A stretch of DNA of 15,182 nt from Bacteroidales bacterium (lineage in GTDB: Bacteria; Bacteroidota; Bacteroidia; Bacteroidales; Muribaculaceae): positions 1 to 15,182 of the forward strand of contig JAHZGZ010000258.1 of assembly GCA_019420545.1 (NCBI GenBank), written 5' to 3'. Position numbers and translations under genes: made by a program. The notes beneath the pieces are model-generated. The model searched no databases and was not told the DNA's origin. It saw only the letters and a program-made list of their open reading frames with translations. Of the stretch, positions 1-7,713 are shown piece after piece; position 1 is the first letter of the stretch; every line of letters begins with the position of its first letter.

Positions 1-113
1 CGCGTGGTGCCGGCCATATCGTCGACTATGGCTGTACGGGTCTGGGTGAGGCGGTTGAAAAGCGTGGATTTGCCCACGTTAGGTCGTCCGACTATTGCTA
101 CGAGTCTTCCCAT
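1..113 (-). CDS. der: Ribosome-assembly GTPase Der (EngA), N-terminal fragment
   Basis: Reverse-strand translation from the ATG at 113 begins [20 protein letters not shown] and runs on through [18 protein letters not shown] to the window edge. This is the first G domain of Der. The G1/P-loop GRPNVGKS (residues 9-16) and the switch I region ending in the conserved GTTR are both visible. Der is a double-GTPase-domain protein that binds the 50S subunit late in its assembly and is essential in most bacteria. Only about 37 codons lie in the window, so the second G domain and the KH-like domain cannot be checked. A Bacteroidetes -7 promoter element sits 26 bp upstream of the ATG, so der is probably the first gene of its transcript here. 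Confidence 0.95.
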   Translation of the reverse strand, partial: MGRLVAIVGRPNVGKSTLFNRLTQTRTAIVDDMAGTT

Positions 114-139
114 TATAATATATACTGAATTTTAAGCTG

Positions 140-147
140 CAAATTTA
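140..147 (-). promoter_or_regulatory. Candidate der promoter (-7 box TAAATTTG)
   Basis: On the minus strand TAAATTTG matches the Bacteroidetes -7 consensus TAnnTTTG and is followed by GC. It lies 26 bp upstream of the der ATG, leaving a short AT-rich leader. No TTTG is present at the usual distance for a -33 box, so the call rests on the -7 box and its position. Confidence 0.55.
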
Positions 148-298
148 ACATTTTTAAAGATAGCTACCTACCTTATCTCCCAATATAAACAACCGCAAAT
201 ATCGAATAATGGTCTATTTAACACTTTTTATGCAACATAAATACATTCATTTTTATTCATTTCCCACACATGAGGGCCGGAAATACCGTCATAAATAG

Positions 299-306
299 TA
301 AATTTG
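299..306 (+). promoter_or_regulatory. Candidate promoter of the phosphatase pair (-7 box TAAATTTG)
   Basis: TAAATTTG, followed by CA, matches the Bacteroidetes -7 consensus and lies 38 bp before the ATG at 345. No -33 TTTG is found 19-21 bp upstream. The box helps fix the start of the downstream gene, because a start at 270 would lie upstream of it. The stretch 148-298 otherwise shows only AT-rich sequence between the divergent der and phosphatase promoters. Confidence 0.5.
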
Positions 307-344
307 CACACATAAGTAAGTCACAACATACACCAATCATCATT

Positions 345-1655
345 ATGACACCCTCTCTACGCTATCTCCTCACCGCCATCACCGCCGGCGCAGCCCTGGC
401 AAGCATGCACGCATCTCCGGCAACCCATCGGCCCGTCTCTGAAATGTCGGGACGCGATTTCTCGGCCCACTACAGTCTGTATCCATATACATTCGAGGCG
501 GCACCGGCGCTTACCGGCTCGCCCGACGGCTAGGAACCGTTTCACATAGAGCATTACGGACGCCACGGCGCACGCTGGCTCATCGATCAGAAAGATTACG
601 ACCAGCCCCTCGAACAGCTTGAGAAAGCCGAGCGCAACGGTGTGCTCACCCCGCTCGGCCGCGAGACCCTCGACCTGTTGCGCGACCTTTCGGCAAAAGA
701 GGCCGGACGCCGCGAGGAGCTGTCCGACGTGGGAGCGATCCAGCATCAGGGCATCGGCGAACGCATGGTGAAAAATTTTCCCGAGGTATTCGCTCCCGGC
801 TCGGTGGTCAATGCAAAGTCGACCGTGGTGATACGCTGCATACTGTCGATGGTCAACGAGCTCAACTCCATCAACAAACTCGCCCCCGGCACAAAAGTGC
901 TGACCGACGCCAGCAACGCCGACATGTACTACATGAATTTCGACGATACCGTCGGCCTGAAGATACGCAATGCCGCCAAGAAAGGCGCGCTAAAAAAATA
1001 TACCCGCAAATATCCCGAGACAGGAGCGTACCTTAACCGCCTCATCAGCAGCCCGCAGTTTATCGCCGACAGTATCGACTCAAAAGGCCTTGAGCGCCGC
1101 ATGTGGCGGTTCCTCTCAAACACACAGAGCCATCTCGGCGCACCTTGGCTTACCGACAGGGTGTTCACTCCCGAAGAACTGCACGCACAGTGGCTGCGGT
1201 CGAATGCCAGCTGGTTTGTCGACGCCGGCAACTCCAAGATCAACAACTACCGGGGTGCATTCAGCCAGAGCAATCTCCTGCGCAACATTATCGAGAGCGC
1301 AGACACGGCCCTCGTGTCGCCCGGCGTAAGCGCAAACCTGCGCTTCGGCCACGACGGTATGGTACTGCCGCTCACCGTATTGCTTGAGCTTAACGACTAT
1401 GCCCGCGAGATCAACCGCTTCGAGGATATCGAGAAGGCCGGATGGTACTGCCAGGATATCGTGCCTATGGCCGGCAACATCCAGATGATATTCTACCGTC
1501 CGGTAGGTTCGACCGACCCGGAGGATGTACTGGTGAAAGTGCTTCTCAACGAAAACGAGACGCGCCTGCCGGGAGAACCGGTCACCGGGCCTTATTATTC
1601 CTGGAAGGCCCTGCGCAAATACTATCTCGACAAACTCGATTCGGTACGCGAATAA
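345..1655 (+). pseudogene. Histidine acid phosphatase (phytase/MINPP-like), interrupted by in-frame TAG
   Basis: One reading frame runs from the ATG at 345 to the TAA at 1653-1655 (436 codons) but is broken by a TAG at 531-533 (codon 63). The first ~20 residues, MTPSLRYLLTAITAGAALAS, look like a signal peptide. Translation after the stop continues EPFHIEHYGRHGARW, the catalytic RHGxR motif of branch-2 histidine phosphatases (R73-H74-G75). The proton-donor HD motif is seen in FGHDG (H336-D337). The full length fits periplasmic or outer-membrane Bacteroidales MINPP/histidine phosphatases of about 420-440 aa, which remove phosphate from inositol phosphates or sugar phosphates. The exact substrate is not readable. 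The usual context before RHG in these proteins is G-Y-x-P-F, so the TAG probably replaced a TAC or TAT Tyr codon by one base. No ATG lies between the stop and RHG, and the next ATG at 642 is past the catalytic motif, so no active enzyme is expected without read-through. It could also be a sequencing error. The start at 345 is preferred over 270 because of the signal peptide and the promoter at 299. Confidence 0.85.
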
Positions 1656-1707
1656 CAGTCGACACGGAAACTTAACTTACTACAACGCAACGCCATATTT
1701 TTATTTC

Positions 1708-3022
1708 ATGAGAACACGCCTTGTAGCTTCGATTGTCGCGCTCCTGCTTGCCGTAGGCGCGGGAGCACAGGAAGCAAAATACATATTTTACATCATAGGC
1801 GACGGCATGGGTCTTGGGCATGCCATGGGCGCCGAACTTTACAACCGCACGGTTGCCGGCAACGACACGCCCATCACGATGATGCAGTTTCCGGTAGCCT
1901 CGCAATGCACCACCCATTCTGCCTCGTCGCCCGTAACCGACTCGGCCGCCGCAGGCACCGCACTGGCCACCGGCACAAAGACGACCAACGGCATGCTCGG
2001 CATGGCCCCCGACTCCACGGCGCTGACCTCGGTAGCCACCATCCTGCAGCAGAGAGGCTACGCCATAGGGATCGTCACCACCGAGGATGCCGACGACGCC
2101 ACGCCGGGAGCTTTCTACTCCCATGTTCCGAGCCGCGGCAAGTACTACCGCATAGGTTGCGACGCCGCACGCAGTGGATTCGACTTCATCGCCGGACAAC
2201 GGAGTGGACATGGTGCGCGGTCTCGACGCCCTCAGCCGATCGAAGTCCGACAGGGTGGTACTTCTCGACAGCCTGTATTTCAAGGACGTGTGGTACTATA
2301 CCATCGACTCGGTGCCGGGCCTGACACTCGCCTCCATGACCGACGCATGCATGAAGCATCTTGCGCGCAACGGCCGCGACCGCTGGTTCATGATGATCGA
2401 AGGTGGCAATATCGACCATGCCGGCCATGCCAACGACGGCGGCACCATAATCAAGGAGGTGCTCAACTTCAACGACGTGATACGCATGGCCTACGATTTC
2501 TATCTCGCCCACCCCGACGAGACTCTTATCGTGGTAACCGCCGACCATGAGACAGGCGGCATGGGCCTCGGCAACAATGCCAATTCCAAATTGCAGCTTC
2601 AGTATTACGACCGCCAGCGCGTGTCGAAAGAGCGGTTTACGGTATATTGCCGCGACATCATCAAGTCGGGCAAGCCCTACAGCTGGGAGCAGATGAAAGA
2701 TTATCTCACCGGGATGCTCGGTTTCTGGAAGTATGTGCCTGTGAGCGACGACGATACCGCGCGTCTGCACAAGATATTCGACAAGGCCATCACCCGCAAC
2801 GAGGGTACCGACAACCATACGCTCTACAAGACGTTCGACCAGTTTACCGAGACCGTCTATCATATCCTCGACAAGGCCACCGGCATCGGCTGGACGTCAA
2901 ACAACCACACCGCCGGGGTTGTACCCGTATATGCCGTAGGTGTCGGTGCCGAGCGCTTCGCCTCGTTCAACGACAATACCGACATCCCCGCCAAAATCCT
3001 CAAGGCCGCCTCCCCCCAGTAA
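1708..3022 (+). pseudogene. Exported alkaline phosphatase, frameshifted with an apparent internal deletion
   Basis: The first frame (ATG 1708) starts with a signal peptide, MRTRLVASIVALLLAVGAGA, then the metal-site motif IGDGMG (D32) and the nucleophile motif VTDSAAAGTALATG (Ser79), and reaches GFDFIAG at about 2196. Family homology then continues in the next frame from about 2198 (NGVDMVRGLDALS) through EGGNIDHAGHAND and the metal-binding TADHETGG to the TAA at 3020-3022. Together these are the complete set of PhoA-superfamily motifs split over two frames. In intact relatives about 25 residues normally lie between GFDF(F)AG and the following NGY-type motif. Here they are missing, so a deletion whose length is not a multiple of three, rather than a single-base indel, best explains the join. 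The enzyme would release phosphate from phosphomonoesters in the periplasm. It starts 52 bp after the histidine phosphatase, also broken, and probably shared its transcript. A misassembly at 2190-2200 is the alternative. Confidence 0.85.
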
Positions 3023-3081
3023 ACCCACCGCCACACCATAGAAGTAACGGCATCCTCACTCCGGATGCGCCAGTCGAGGAT

Positions 3082-3162
3082 CTGAAAGCCTTAGTGGGCT
3101 TAGTGGCTTTAGTGTCGTTAAAGTCGTTAAAGTCCCTAAAGTCTCTATCGACCCTAATGACC
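3082..3162. repeat. Degenerate 9-bp tandem repeat (about 8-9 units)
   Basis: From 3091 the sequence divides into consecutive 9-mers: TTAGTGGGC, TTAGTGGCT, TTAGTGTCG, TTAAAGTCG, TTAAAGTCC, CTAAAGTCT, CTATCGACC, CTAATGACC. A poorer unit, CTGAAAGCC, precedes them at 3082. Neighbouring units resemble each other more than distant ones, as expected of a tandem array that drifted. It lies in the gap between the convergent ends of the alkaline phosphatase and the basic hypothetical protein. Read as codons it gives a periodic LKS or FND pattern with no sign of being a real protein. Confidence 0.75.
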
Positions 3163-3184
3163 CCGACCCTACCGGCGTTGCCGA

Positions 3185-3796
3185 CTACGGCACAACGCCT
3201 ATGCCTTTTTGCCCGGGAGAGCGCCCCACAGGGTGCCACCCGACAACGAGCGGCGAAGCTTTGCGCATCATTCCTGGCGAAGCTTTGCGCATCATTCCTG
3301 GTGCAGATTTCCGGATCGATCCGGCAGGCCGTATTGATTCAGCAGACATCCTTGCCGCCTTTGCGGCGCGTACAAGGCACGATTTCTTACGGCCGGAACG
3401 TGTCATGGCCGCTTTACGGTCGAGACGAGCAGCCTTGCGCTCCAGTCTATCTGCCTTCTCATGTTCAGCCACTTGCTGAATGCGGCGTTTCCTACGCCTT
3501 TCACGCGCCTGCTCGTTGCGCCGCTTCCGCCGGTCAATCTCGGCGCGAATGAAAATCCACGCACACCGGAATCCCTCCTCGCCAATATGGGTAAACCGAG
3601 GTTCTTTTCCTTCCTCGATATACTGACGCACGGCCCATTCCATATCCTCTACATCATAGGCTCCTGACAACCTCATCGCAATGTACCATTCCCGGTCGAA
3701 TTTATACCTGGGTTTCAACTTCTTAGTCCCGGCCTTCGGCCCCGACGTCTTAACTGCGGCACTATTCTTTGTCCGCATTCTAAATTGTGTTTTCAT
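3185..3796 (-). CDS. Basic hypothetical protein, 203 aa, repeat-derived tail
   Basis: Function not recognised. There is no signal peptide or membrane segment, so it should be cytoplasmic. Residues ~28-70 form the best-ordered part (KPRYKFDREWYIAMRLSGAY, then VEDMEWAVRQYIEEGKEPRF), rich in aromatic and acidic residues and probably helical. Residues ~78-130 are a highly charged Arg/Lys/Glu helix, possibly a coiled coil or nucleic-acid-binding surface. From ~130 on the tail is low in complexity and contains the octapeptide RKASPGMM twice, encoded by a 24-bp DNA duplication. The tail runs into intergenic-looking sequence, so the original protein may have been shorter. The strongest support for a real gene is a near-perfect promoter (TTTG-N20-TATATTTG) 37 bp upstream. 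It is transcribed divergently from the GH2 gene. It ends in TAG. Confidence 0.6.
   Translation of the reverse strand: MKTQFRMRTKNSAAVKTSGPKAGTKKLKPRYKFDREWYIAMRLSGAYDVEDMEWAVRQYIEEGKEPRFTHIGEEGFRCAWIFIRAEIDRRKRRNEQARERRRKRRIQQVAEHEKADRLERKAARLDRKAAMTRSGRKKSCLVRAAKAARMSAESIRPAGSIRKSAPGMMRKASPGMMRKASPLVVGWHPVGRSPGQKGIGVVP
3252..3299. repeat. Two exact 24-bp tandem copies
   Basis: Positions 3252-3275 and 3276-3299 are identical (beginning GGCGAAGCTTTGCGCATC), and the next two bases begin a third copy. The unit is eight codons, so it adds a repeated octapeptide to the tail of the basic hypothetical protein without changing frame. Confidence 0.9.
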
Positions 3797-3832
3797 AATT
3801 GATAAAGATTAGCATTTGTAATAATCACACCG

Positions 3833-3864
3833 CAAATATACAATCAACCTTTGTAACAACCAAA
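3833..3864 (-). promoter_or_regulatory. Consensus Bacteroidetes promoter for the basic hypothetical gene
   Basis: On the minus strand a TTTG (3864-3861) is followed by exactly 20 bp and then TATATTTG (3840-3833), matching the -33/-7 architecture of the Bacteroidetes primary sigma factor. The start codon lies 37 bp further down at 3796. Confidence 0.75.
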
Positions 3865-3963
3865 TTATTCACAATATTTTTCATCCGTAAAATTTGCAGC
3901 GATTTTCAAGGGATGTTTTAAATTGTGTGAGCATCGGGGTTAAGGTTTGTGACAAATTTACAT

Positions 3964-3995
3964 TTTGTAGATTACGGGAGTTTTTGTTAAATTTG
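3964..3995 (+). promoter_or_regulatory. Consensus Bacteroidetes promoter for the GH2 gene
   Basis: TTTG (3964-3967), exactly 20 bp, then TAAATTTG (3988-3995), followed by GC. The GH2 ATG is 25 bp downstream of the box. With the opposite promoter at 3833-3864 this makes a divergent control region (3797-4020) of AT-rich sequence. No further operator-like palindrome was seen in it. Confidence 0.8.
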
Positions 3996-4020
3996 CGGAA
4001 GTAACCTTAATCGAAACGAG

Positions 4021-6981
4021 ATGAAGAGATTGAAATGGAGAATCGGGCGCAAAGGCGCATCCCTTATTGTACTGGCAACAGTATCATTTATGACGACGGA
4101 AATGGCAGTTGCACAAACGGCATACTGCAATGAGCCGACAACAGCGGACACCAAGGGACGGACGGTATTCAACGGAGATTTTTCGCCACAGGAAGGATTG
4201 CTGACGCCTGTCGAGAGGGCGCATCGCTCGGAGATGTGCCTTAACGGGAGATGGGAGCTTCAGATAATGCCGATGCCAAAAGGATGGAAAGAGGGCACCG
4301 GGACAGCTCCGGAACTGCTGCCACCCGATCCTGACCGCTGGGAAAGCGTAAAGATAAAGATACCGTCGCCCATCAATGTAAACGACTGGGGACGCGGGCT
4401 GGTGACGGGCGCGGGAACCGACAGACCATATGTGCCGTCGTCGGTATATTATCCGTCATACCCGAAGCATTGGGCCGGAGCACGCATGGCGTGGCTCCGA
4501 CGGGAATTCCCTACCCCGACGAATATCGACGGCCACCGCGCGATACTGCACTTCGAAGCGGTGGCAGGTGACGCACGGGTGCTTGTCAACGGCAAGGAGG
4601 CAACTACCCACTTTGGGCTACATCTACCCTTCGAGGCCGACGTGACCGATCTGCTCAACCGCGACGGACGCCCCAACGAACTGCTTGTTGGCGTGCGCGA
4701 TACAAAACTTTTCGACCGCCGCCATCCCGACTACCCCAAAATGGCGGCCACATATCCCACCGGCTCCAACACCGACTATCTGGTAGGGATCTGGCAGGAT
4801 GTCTACCTCCATACCGTGCCGGAAATATCTGTCGCAGACCTATATGTGAAGCCATTGGTCGACCGCGACAGCCTCGTGATAATTGCTACGGTGGCCAACC
4901 ATTCCGACAAGCCGCGCAAGCTCTCGCTTGCGGCCGGTGTGCGCCGGTGGATAAACCATGCCGACCATGCCGACATACTTTCCGGCCCCGTGCCCTCATG
5001 GGAACTTGGCGACACGGCGATGTGCATTCCGGCGACGCGCCCCGTGACTATCGGCGCCGGAGAAACAGAAGAAATAGTACTTGCGGCGATGCCTAATGGA
5101 GCGCTCAGCCACTGGACGCCCGACACGCCGAACCTCTATACCGCCGTCGTCACCCTCACCGACGACAAAGGCCGAGAACTCGACCTCAAGGCCGAGCGCT
5201 TCGGCTGGCGCCAGCTCACGCTCGAAGGGCGCGATTTCCTGCTCAACGGCAAGAAGATACAATGCTTCGGCGATATCCAGCACCCGTTCAGTGCATATAT
5301 CACCTCGCGGCGCTTCGCCTATGCGTGGTACCGCATGATCAAGGATTTCGGCGGTAACACGGTGCGTCCCCACGCCCAGCCGTGGCCTCGCGCCTACTAT
5401 GACCTGGCCGACGAGATGGGGCTGATGGTGCTCGACGAAACGGGCCTCTTCGGCAGCTCAATCCGTCTCAACTTCGAGGATCCGGAGCTGTGGCAACGCT
5501 CGGCCGACCATCTGCGCGACCTTATCAGGCGCGACCGCAACCATCCGTCGGTGATCGGCTGGAGCGTCGGCAACGAGACATTCGCCATAGCTCTGCTCAA
5601 CAAACCGCCCGAAGCCATGGCACGCGCATGGAACGACAGCCTTGCCGCCCTCGCCGCCAAAGTGCCACAATGGGATGATACGCGCAGTTTCATAACCTTC
5701 GACGGCGATCGCGATCTCGACGGACGCATGCCGGTATGGAGCCGCCATCTCGCCCACGGACTCGAACTGCATCAGATTCCCGCCGATAATCCGCGCCCGC
5801 TGGTAGTGGGCGAATCGGGAGCCACTTACTACGGCCGCCCCGAGCAGCTCTATCAGTTTGCCGGAGAGGACGCTTACCGCGACTACCGGGGACGCAGCCG
5901 CGCACTCGGCATCGACGTATATCAGAACGTGCGGCAGATGGCCCTTCCGATGCTCGCCTATTACTCGCCTTCGGAGGTGTGCTGGTTCGGCATCGAGCAT
6001 ATGCCGCTCGGCTACAGCGATTTCAGCCGTCTGCCCGACGCCACCGACGGAGTTTTCGCCGGAAAAGCATATGAGGAAGGGAAGCCCGGCTACCAGTACG
6101 AGAGGATACCGCCCTACGTGAGCACGTTCAACCCGGGCCTTGACCCGACGTTGCCGCTATACCGTCCGCTTCCGATGTTCAACGCACTGAAAGCCGCACT
6201 CCACGGCGAGCCATGGGAAGCGGCCACGAACATACAGCATCCCGACACACTTCCGGCGCCTGCGCCGAAATATGACAGTGTATGGCTCGGCACGGAACGC
6301 TCGACGGCACTCGATACTCTTTTCAGCCGTCTTGGAGTAGCGATCGCCACCAAGCCCTCGGCCAAGACGCTTATGGTGCTCGACGCCTCGCGCGCATCAC
6401 ACGCCGACATATGCAACGCCATGCGACGGAAAGGGGCGCGCATCGTGGCATTTGCCACTGCCGACACCCTGAGCGGTGCATTCCGCACAGTGCTTCCCGC
6501 CGACGGCGCTCTCACCGAACGCCGCGCCTCGGCCATGAAAGCCGAGAACGAATCGACATGGGAACGGTATTTCGAGCTGCCCGACCTTTATTTCGGGGAA
6601 ACGGGGCCGAACGGATGCGACCGCCATCCGGTAAAGCGGATATTCACGGGCGAACTGCTCGGGAAGGCCGATGTGGCCCTCCGGCCTGCGGATACCGACT
6701 GGACGCTGTTCAACAACGTAGCCGAACACTGGAAATGTGCGCAGGTGTGTCTGTATGAGGCTCTTGAAAAGCCCGACGGCGCCGCGCTGCTTACCCTCGA
6801 CATGCCGCGCGGCAACAAGCTCGCCATGACAAGCGTTGATCCGACTCTGCTCCACGACAAGAACATACAGTTCTGGCAGCGGGTACTGTCGCTGATCGGA
6901 CTTGATACATCGGGCGCAAGCACGGGCGGGGAGGCTGTGCGTCGCGCACACGACCTGCTGCTCGACGGCCCGATGGACTGA
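4021..6981 (+). CDS. Exported glycoside hydrolase family 2 enzyme with extra C-terminal domain
   Basis: The 986-aa product begins with a signal peptide (basic MKRLKWRIGRKG, then a hydrophobic stretch ending MAVAQ near residue 32). Residues ~75-275 form the GH2 sugar-binding beta-sandwich, with WLRREFPTP, HFEAVAGDARVLVNG and GIWQDVYL. An Ig-like domain follows to ~405, then a TIM barrel to ~735. The catalytic acid/base is E519 in HPSVIGWSVGNET and the likely nucleophile is E598 in LVVGESGAT, the usual 75-95 residues apart. The motifs fit a beta-glycosidase of the beta-galactosidase/beta-glucuronidase/beta-mannosidase group, and specificity cannot be decided from sequence alone. Residues ~750-980 form an additional alpha/beta domain reminiscent of the GATase-like domains in some glycosidases. 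This is an inference from its pattern of beta-strands and helices. No SusC/SusD genes, sulfatase or regulator lies beside it, so it is an orphan GH2 rather than part of a complete polysaccharide utilisation locus in this window. It has its own promoter at 3964-3995. Confidence 0.88.
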   Translation: MKRLKWRIGRKGASLIVLATVSFMTTEMAVAQTAYCNEPTTADTKGRTVFNGDFSPQEGLLTPVERAHRSEMCLNGRWELQIMPMPKGWKEGTGTAPELLPPDPDRWESVKIKIPSPINVNDWGRGLVTGAGTDRPYVPSSVYYPSYPKHWAGARMAWLRREFPTPTNIDGHRAILHFEAVAGDARVLVNGKEATTHFGLHLPFEADVTDLLNRDGRPNELLVGVRDTKLFDRRHPDYPKMAATYPTGSNTDYLVGIWQDVYLHTVPEISVADLYVKPLVDRDSLVIIATVANHSDKPRKLSLAAGVRRWINHADHADILSGPVPSWELGDTAMCIPATRPVTIGAGETEEIVLAAMPNGALSHWTPDTPNLYTAVVTLTDDKGRELDLKAERFGWRQLTLEGRDFLLNGKKIQCFGDIQHPFSAYITSRRFAYAWYRMIKDFGGNTVRPHAQPWPRAYYDLADEMGLMVLDETGLFGSSIRLNFEDPELWQRSADHLRDLIRRDRNHPSVIGWSVGNETFAIALLNKPPEAMARAWNDSLAALAAKVPQWDDTRSFITFDGDRDLDGRMPVWSRHLAHGLELHQIPADNPRPLVVGESGATYYGRPEQLYQFAGEDAYRDYRGRSRALGIDVYQNVRQMALPMLAYYSPSEVCWFGIEHMPLGYSDFSRLPDATDGVFAGKAYEEGKPGYQYERIPPYVSTFNPGLDPTLPLYRPLPMFNALKAALHGEPWEAATNIQHPDTLPAPAPKYDSVWLGTERSTALDTLFSRLGVAIATKPSAKTLMVLDASRASHADICNAMRRKGARIVAFATADTLSGAFRTVLPADGALTERRASAMKAENESTWERYFELPDLYFGETGPNGCDRHPVKRIFTGELLGKADVALRPADTDWTLFNNVAEHWKCAQVCLYEALEKPDGAALLTLDMPRGNKLAMTSVDPTLLHDKNIQFWQRVLSLIGLDTSGASTGGEAVRRAHDLLLDGPMD

Positions 6982-7001
6982 TCCGGTCCTTGACAATGGG
7001 T

Positions 7002-7136
7002 GGGAACGCGCTTGGAAAGCGCGTCTCCTACACCCGTAGCGGCACGTAACGCGGCAAAGTCAGTCACGGCGACAGGCAGGAGTGCAAAGTCAGTCATGGC
7101 GGCCTAAAGCGCCGCCTTCACAGTCAGGGTCGATGG
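7002..7136 (+). repeat. Interspersed hairpin repeat, copy A
   Basis: Between the GH2 stop and the Nim-like gene lies a composite repeat. It opens with hairpin ACGCGCTTGGAAAGCGCGT (7006-7024, 8-bp stem, 3-nt loop). Two copies of GCAAAGTCAGTCAyGGCG follow at 7054-7071 and 7084-7101. A second hairpin, GGCGGC-ctaaagc-GCCGCC (7098-7116), comes next, and the element ends in CAGTCAGGGTCGATGG (7121-7136). The same modules in the same order recur at 7727-7865. It may act as a terminator for the GH2 transcript, but there is no U-tract. Confidence 0.8.
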
Positions 7137-7144
7137 AAAAGTCG

Positions 7145-7152
7145 TAAATTTG
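7145..7152 (+). promoter_or_regulatory. Candidate promoter of the Nim-like gene (-7 box TAAATTTG)
   Basis: TAAATTTG followed by CAGG lies 42 bp before the ATG at 7195, immediately downstream of repeat copy A. No -33 TTTG occurs at the usual distance. Its presence argues against translation starting at the TTG at 7150, which is part of the box. Confidence 0.6.
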
Positions 7153-7194
7153 CAGGAAGAAATAGAGACGTCAATTTTTATAGACACGGAAATT

Positions 7195-7677
7195 ATGCGA
7201 CCGATGAGAAAAGCAGGGCGGCAGAAAGATGCGGCCTGGGCACTGGAGGTATTCGACAAGGCGCCGTATGTGACGCTGAGCATGACGCGCCCCGACGGTA
7301 CGCCATACGGCATACCGGTATCCATGGTGCGGAAGGGTAAAGCCACGTTTTACTTTCATTGCGCCGGAGAGGGGGAGAAACTCGATTGCATGCGGGAGAA
7401 TCCTGTCGTGAGCCTCTCGGCAGTAAGCCGGTGCACGCCGAAATACGAAGAGGAGAAACAGAACTTCACAGAGTATTTTCACTCAGCAGTAGCCATAGGG
7501 CGTGCGGATACGGTAAAGGATGATGCCGAGAAAAGGGAGGCCCTGCGGCTGATATGCGAACGCTTTCTGCCGAAATACATGGAGCATTTCGATGAGGCCG
7601 TGGCACGAAGCCTCGCGCGCACAACCGTGATAAAGATAACTCTGACGGAGCCGCCTGTGGGTAAATGCAAGCCATGA
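7195..7677 (+). CDS. Pyridoxamine 5'-phosphate oxidase-family flavoprotein, Nim-like
   Basis: The 160-aa protein begins MRPMRKAGRQKD and continues with a split-barrel pattern: APYVTLSMTRPDGTPYGIPV, TFYFHCAGEGEKLDCMRENP, VSLSAV. This is the layout of small FMN-binding proteins in the PNPOx-like family, which includes the nitroimidazole-resistance (NimA-type) proteins of Bacteroides. In that group a His contacts the cofactor, and the conserved-looking H in FYFHCAG fits. Members reduce small substrates with FMN or simply bind flavin or haem. The true substrate here is unknown, and drug resistance should not be assumed. Length is normal for the family. ATG 7195 was chosen because the longer TTG start at 7150 overlaps the -7 box. 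The gene stands alone between two copies of the hairpin repeat. Confidence 0.82.
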   Translation: MRPMRKAGRQKDAAWALEVFDKAPYVTLSMTRPDGTPYGIPVSMVRKGKATFYFHCAGEGEKLDCMRENPVVSLSAVSRCTPKYEEEKQNFTEYFHSAVAIGRADTVKDDAEKREALRLICERFLPKYMEHFDEAVARSLARTTVIKITLTEPPVGKCKP

Positions 7678-7713
7678 CAATAGGGGAATGTCTGTAGGAA
7701 AATGCCAGAACGG

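Noticed and set aside
270..344. Upstream ATG at 270 as the start of the histidine phosphatase
   Set aside because: It lies upstream of the -7 box at 299-306 and would put 25 hydrophilic residues before the signal peptide that begins at 345.
531..533. Genetic-code change or programmed read-through at TAG
   Set aside because: Other genes in the window use TAG as terminator, and no special structure or conserved read-through context is seen, so a mutation or error is simpler.
3953..3960. Minus-strand TAAATTTG as a second promoter for the basic hypothetical gene
   Set aside because: It has no -33 partner and lies over 150 bp from the start codon, while a far better promoter exists at 3833-3864.
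7150..7194. TTG start at 7150 for the Nim-like protein
   Set aside because: The TTG is part of the TAAATTTG promoter box, and the family-like sequence begins only after 7195.
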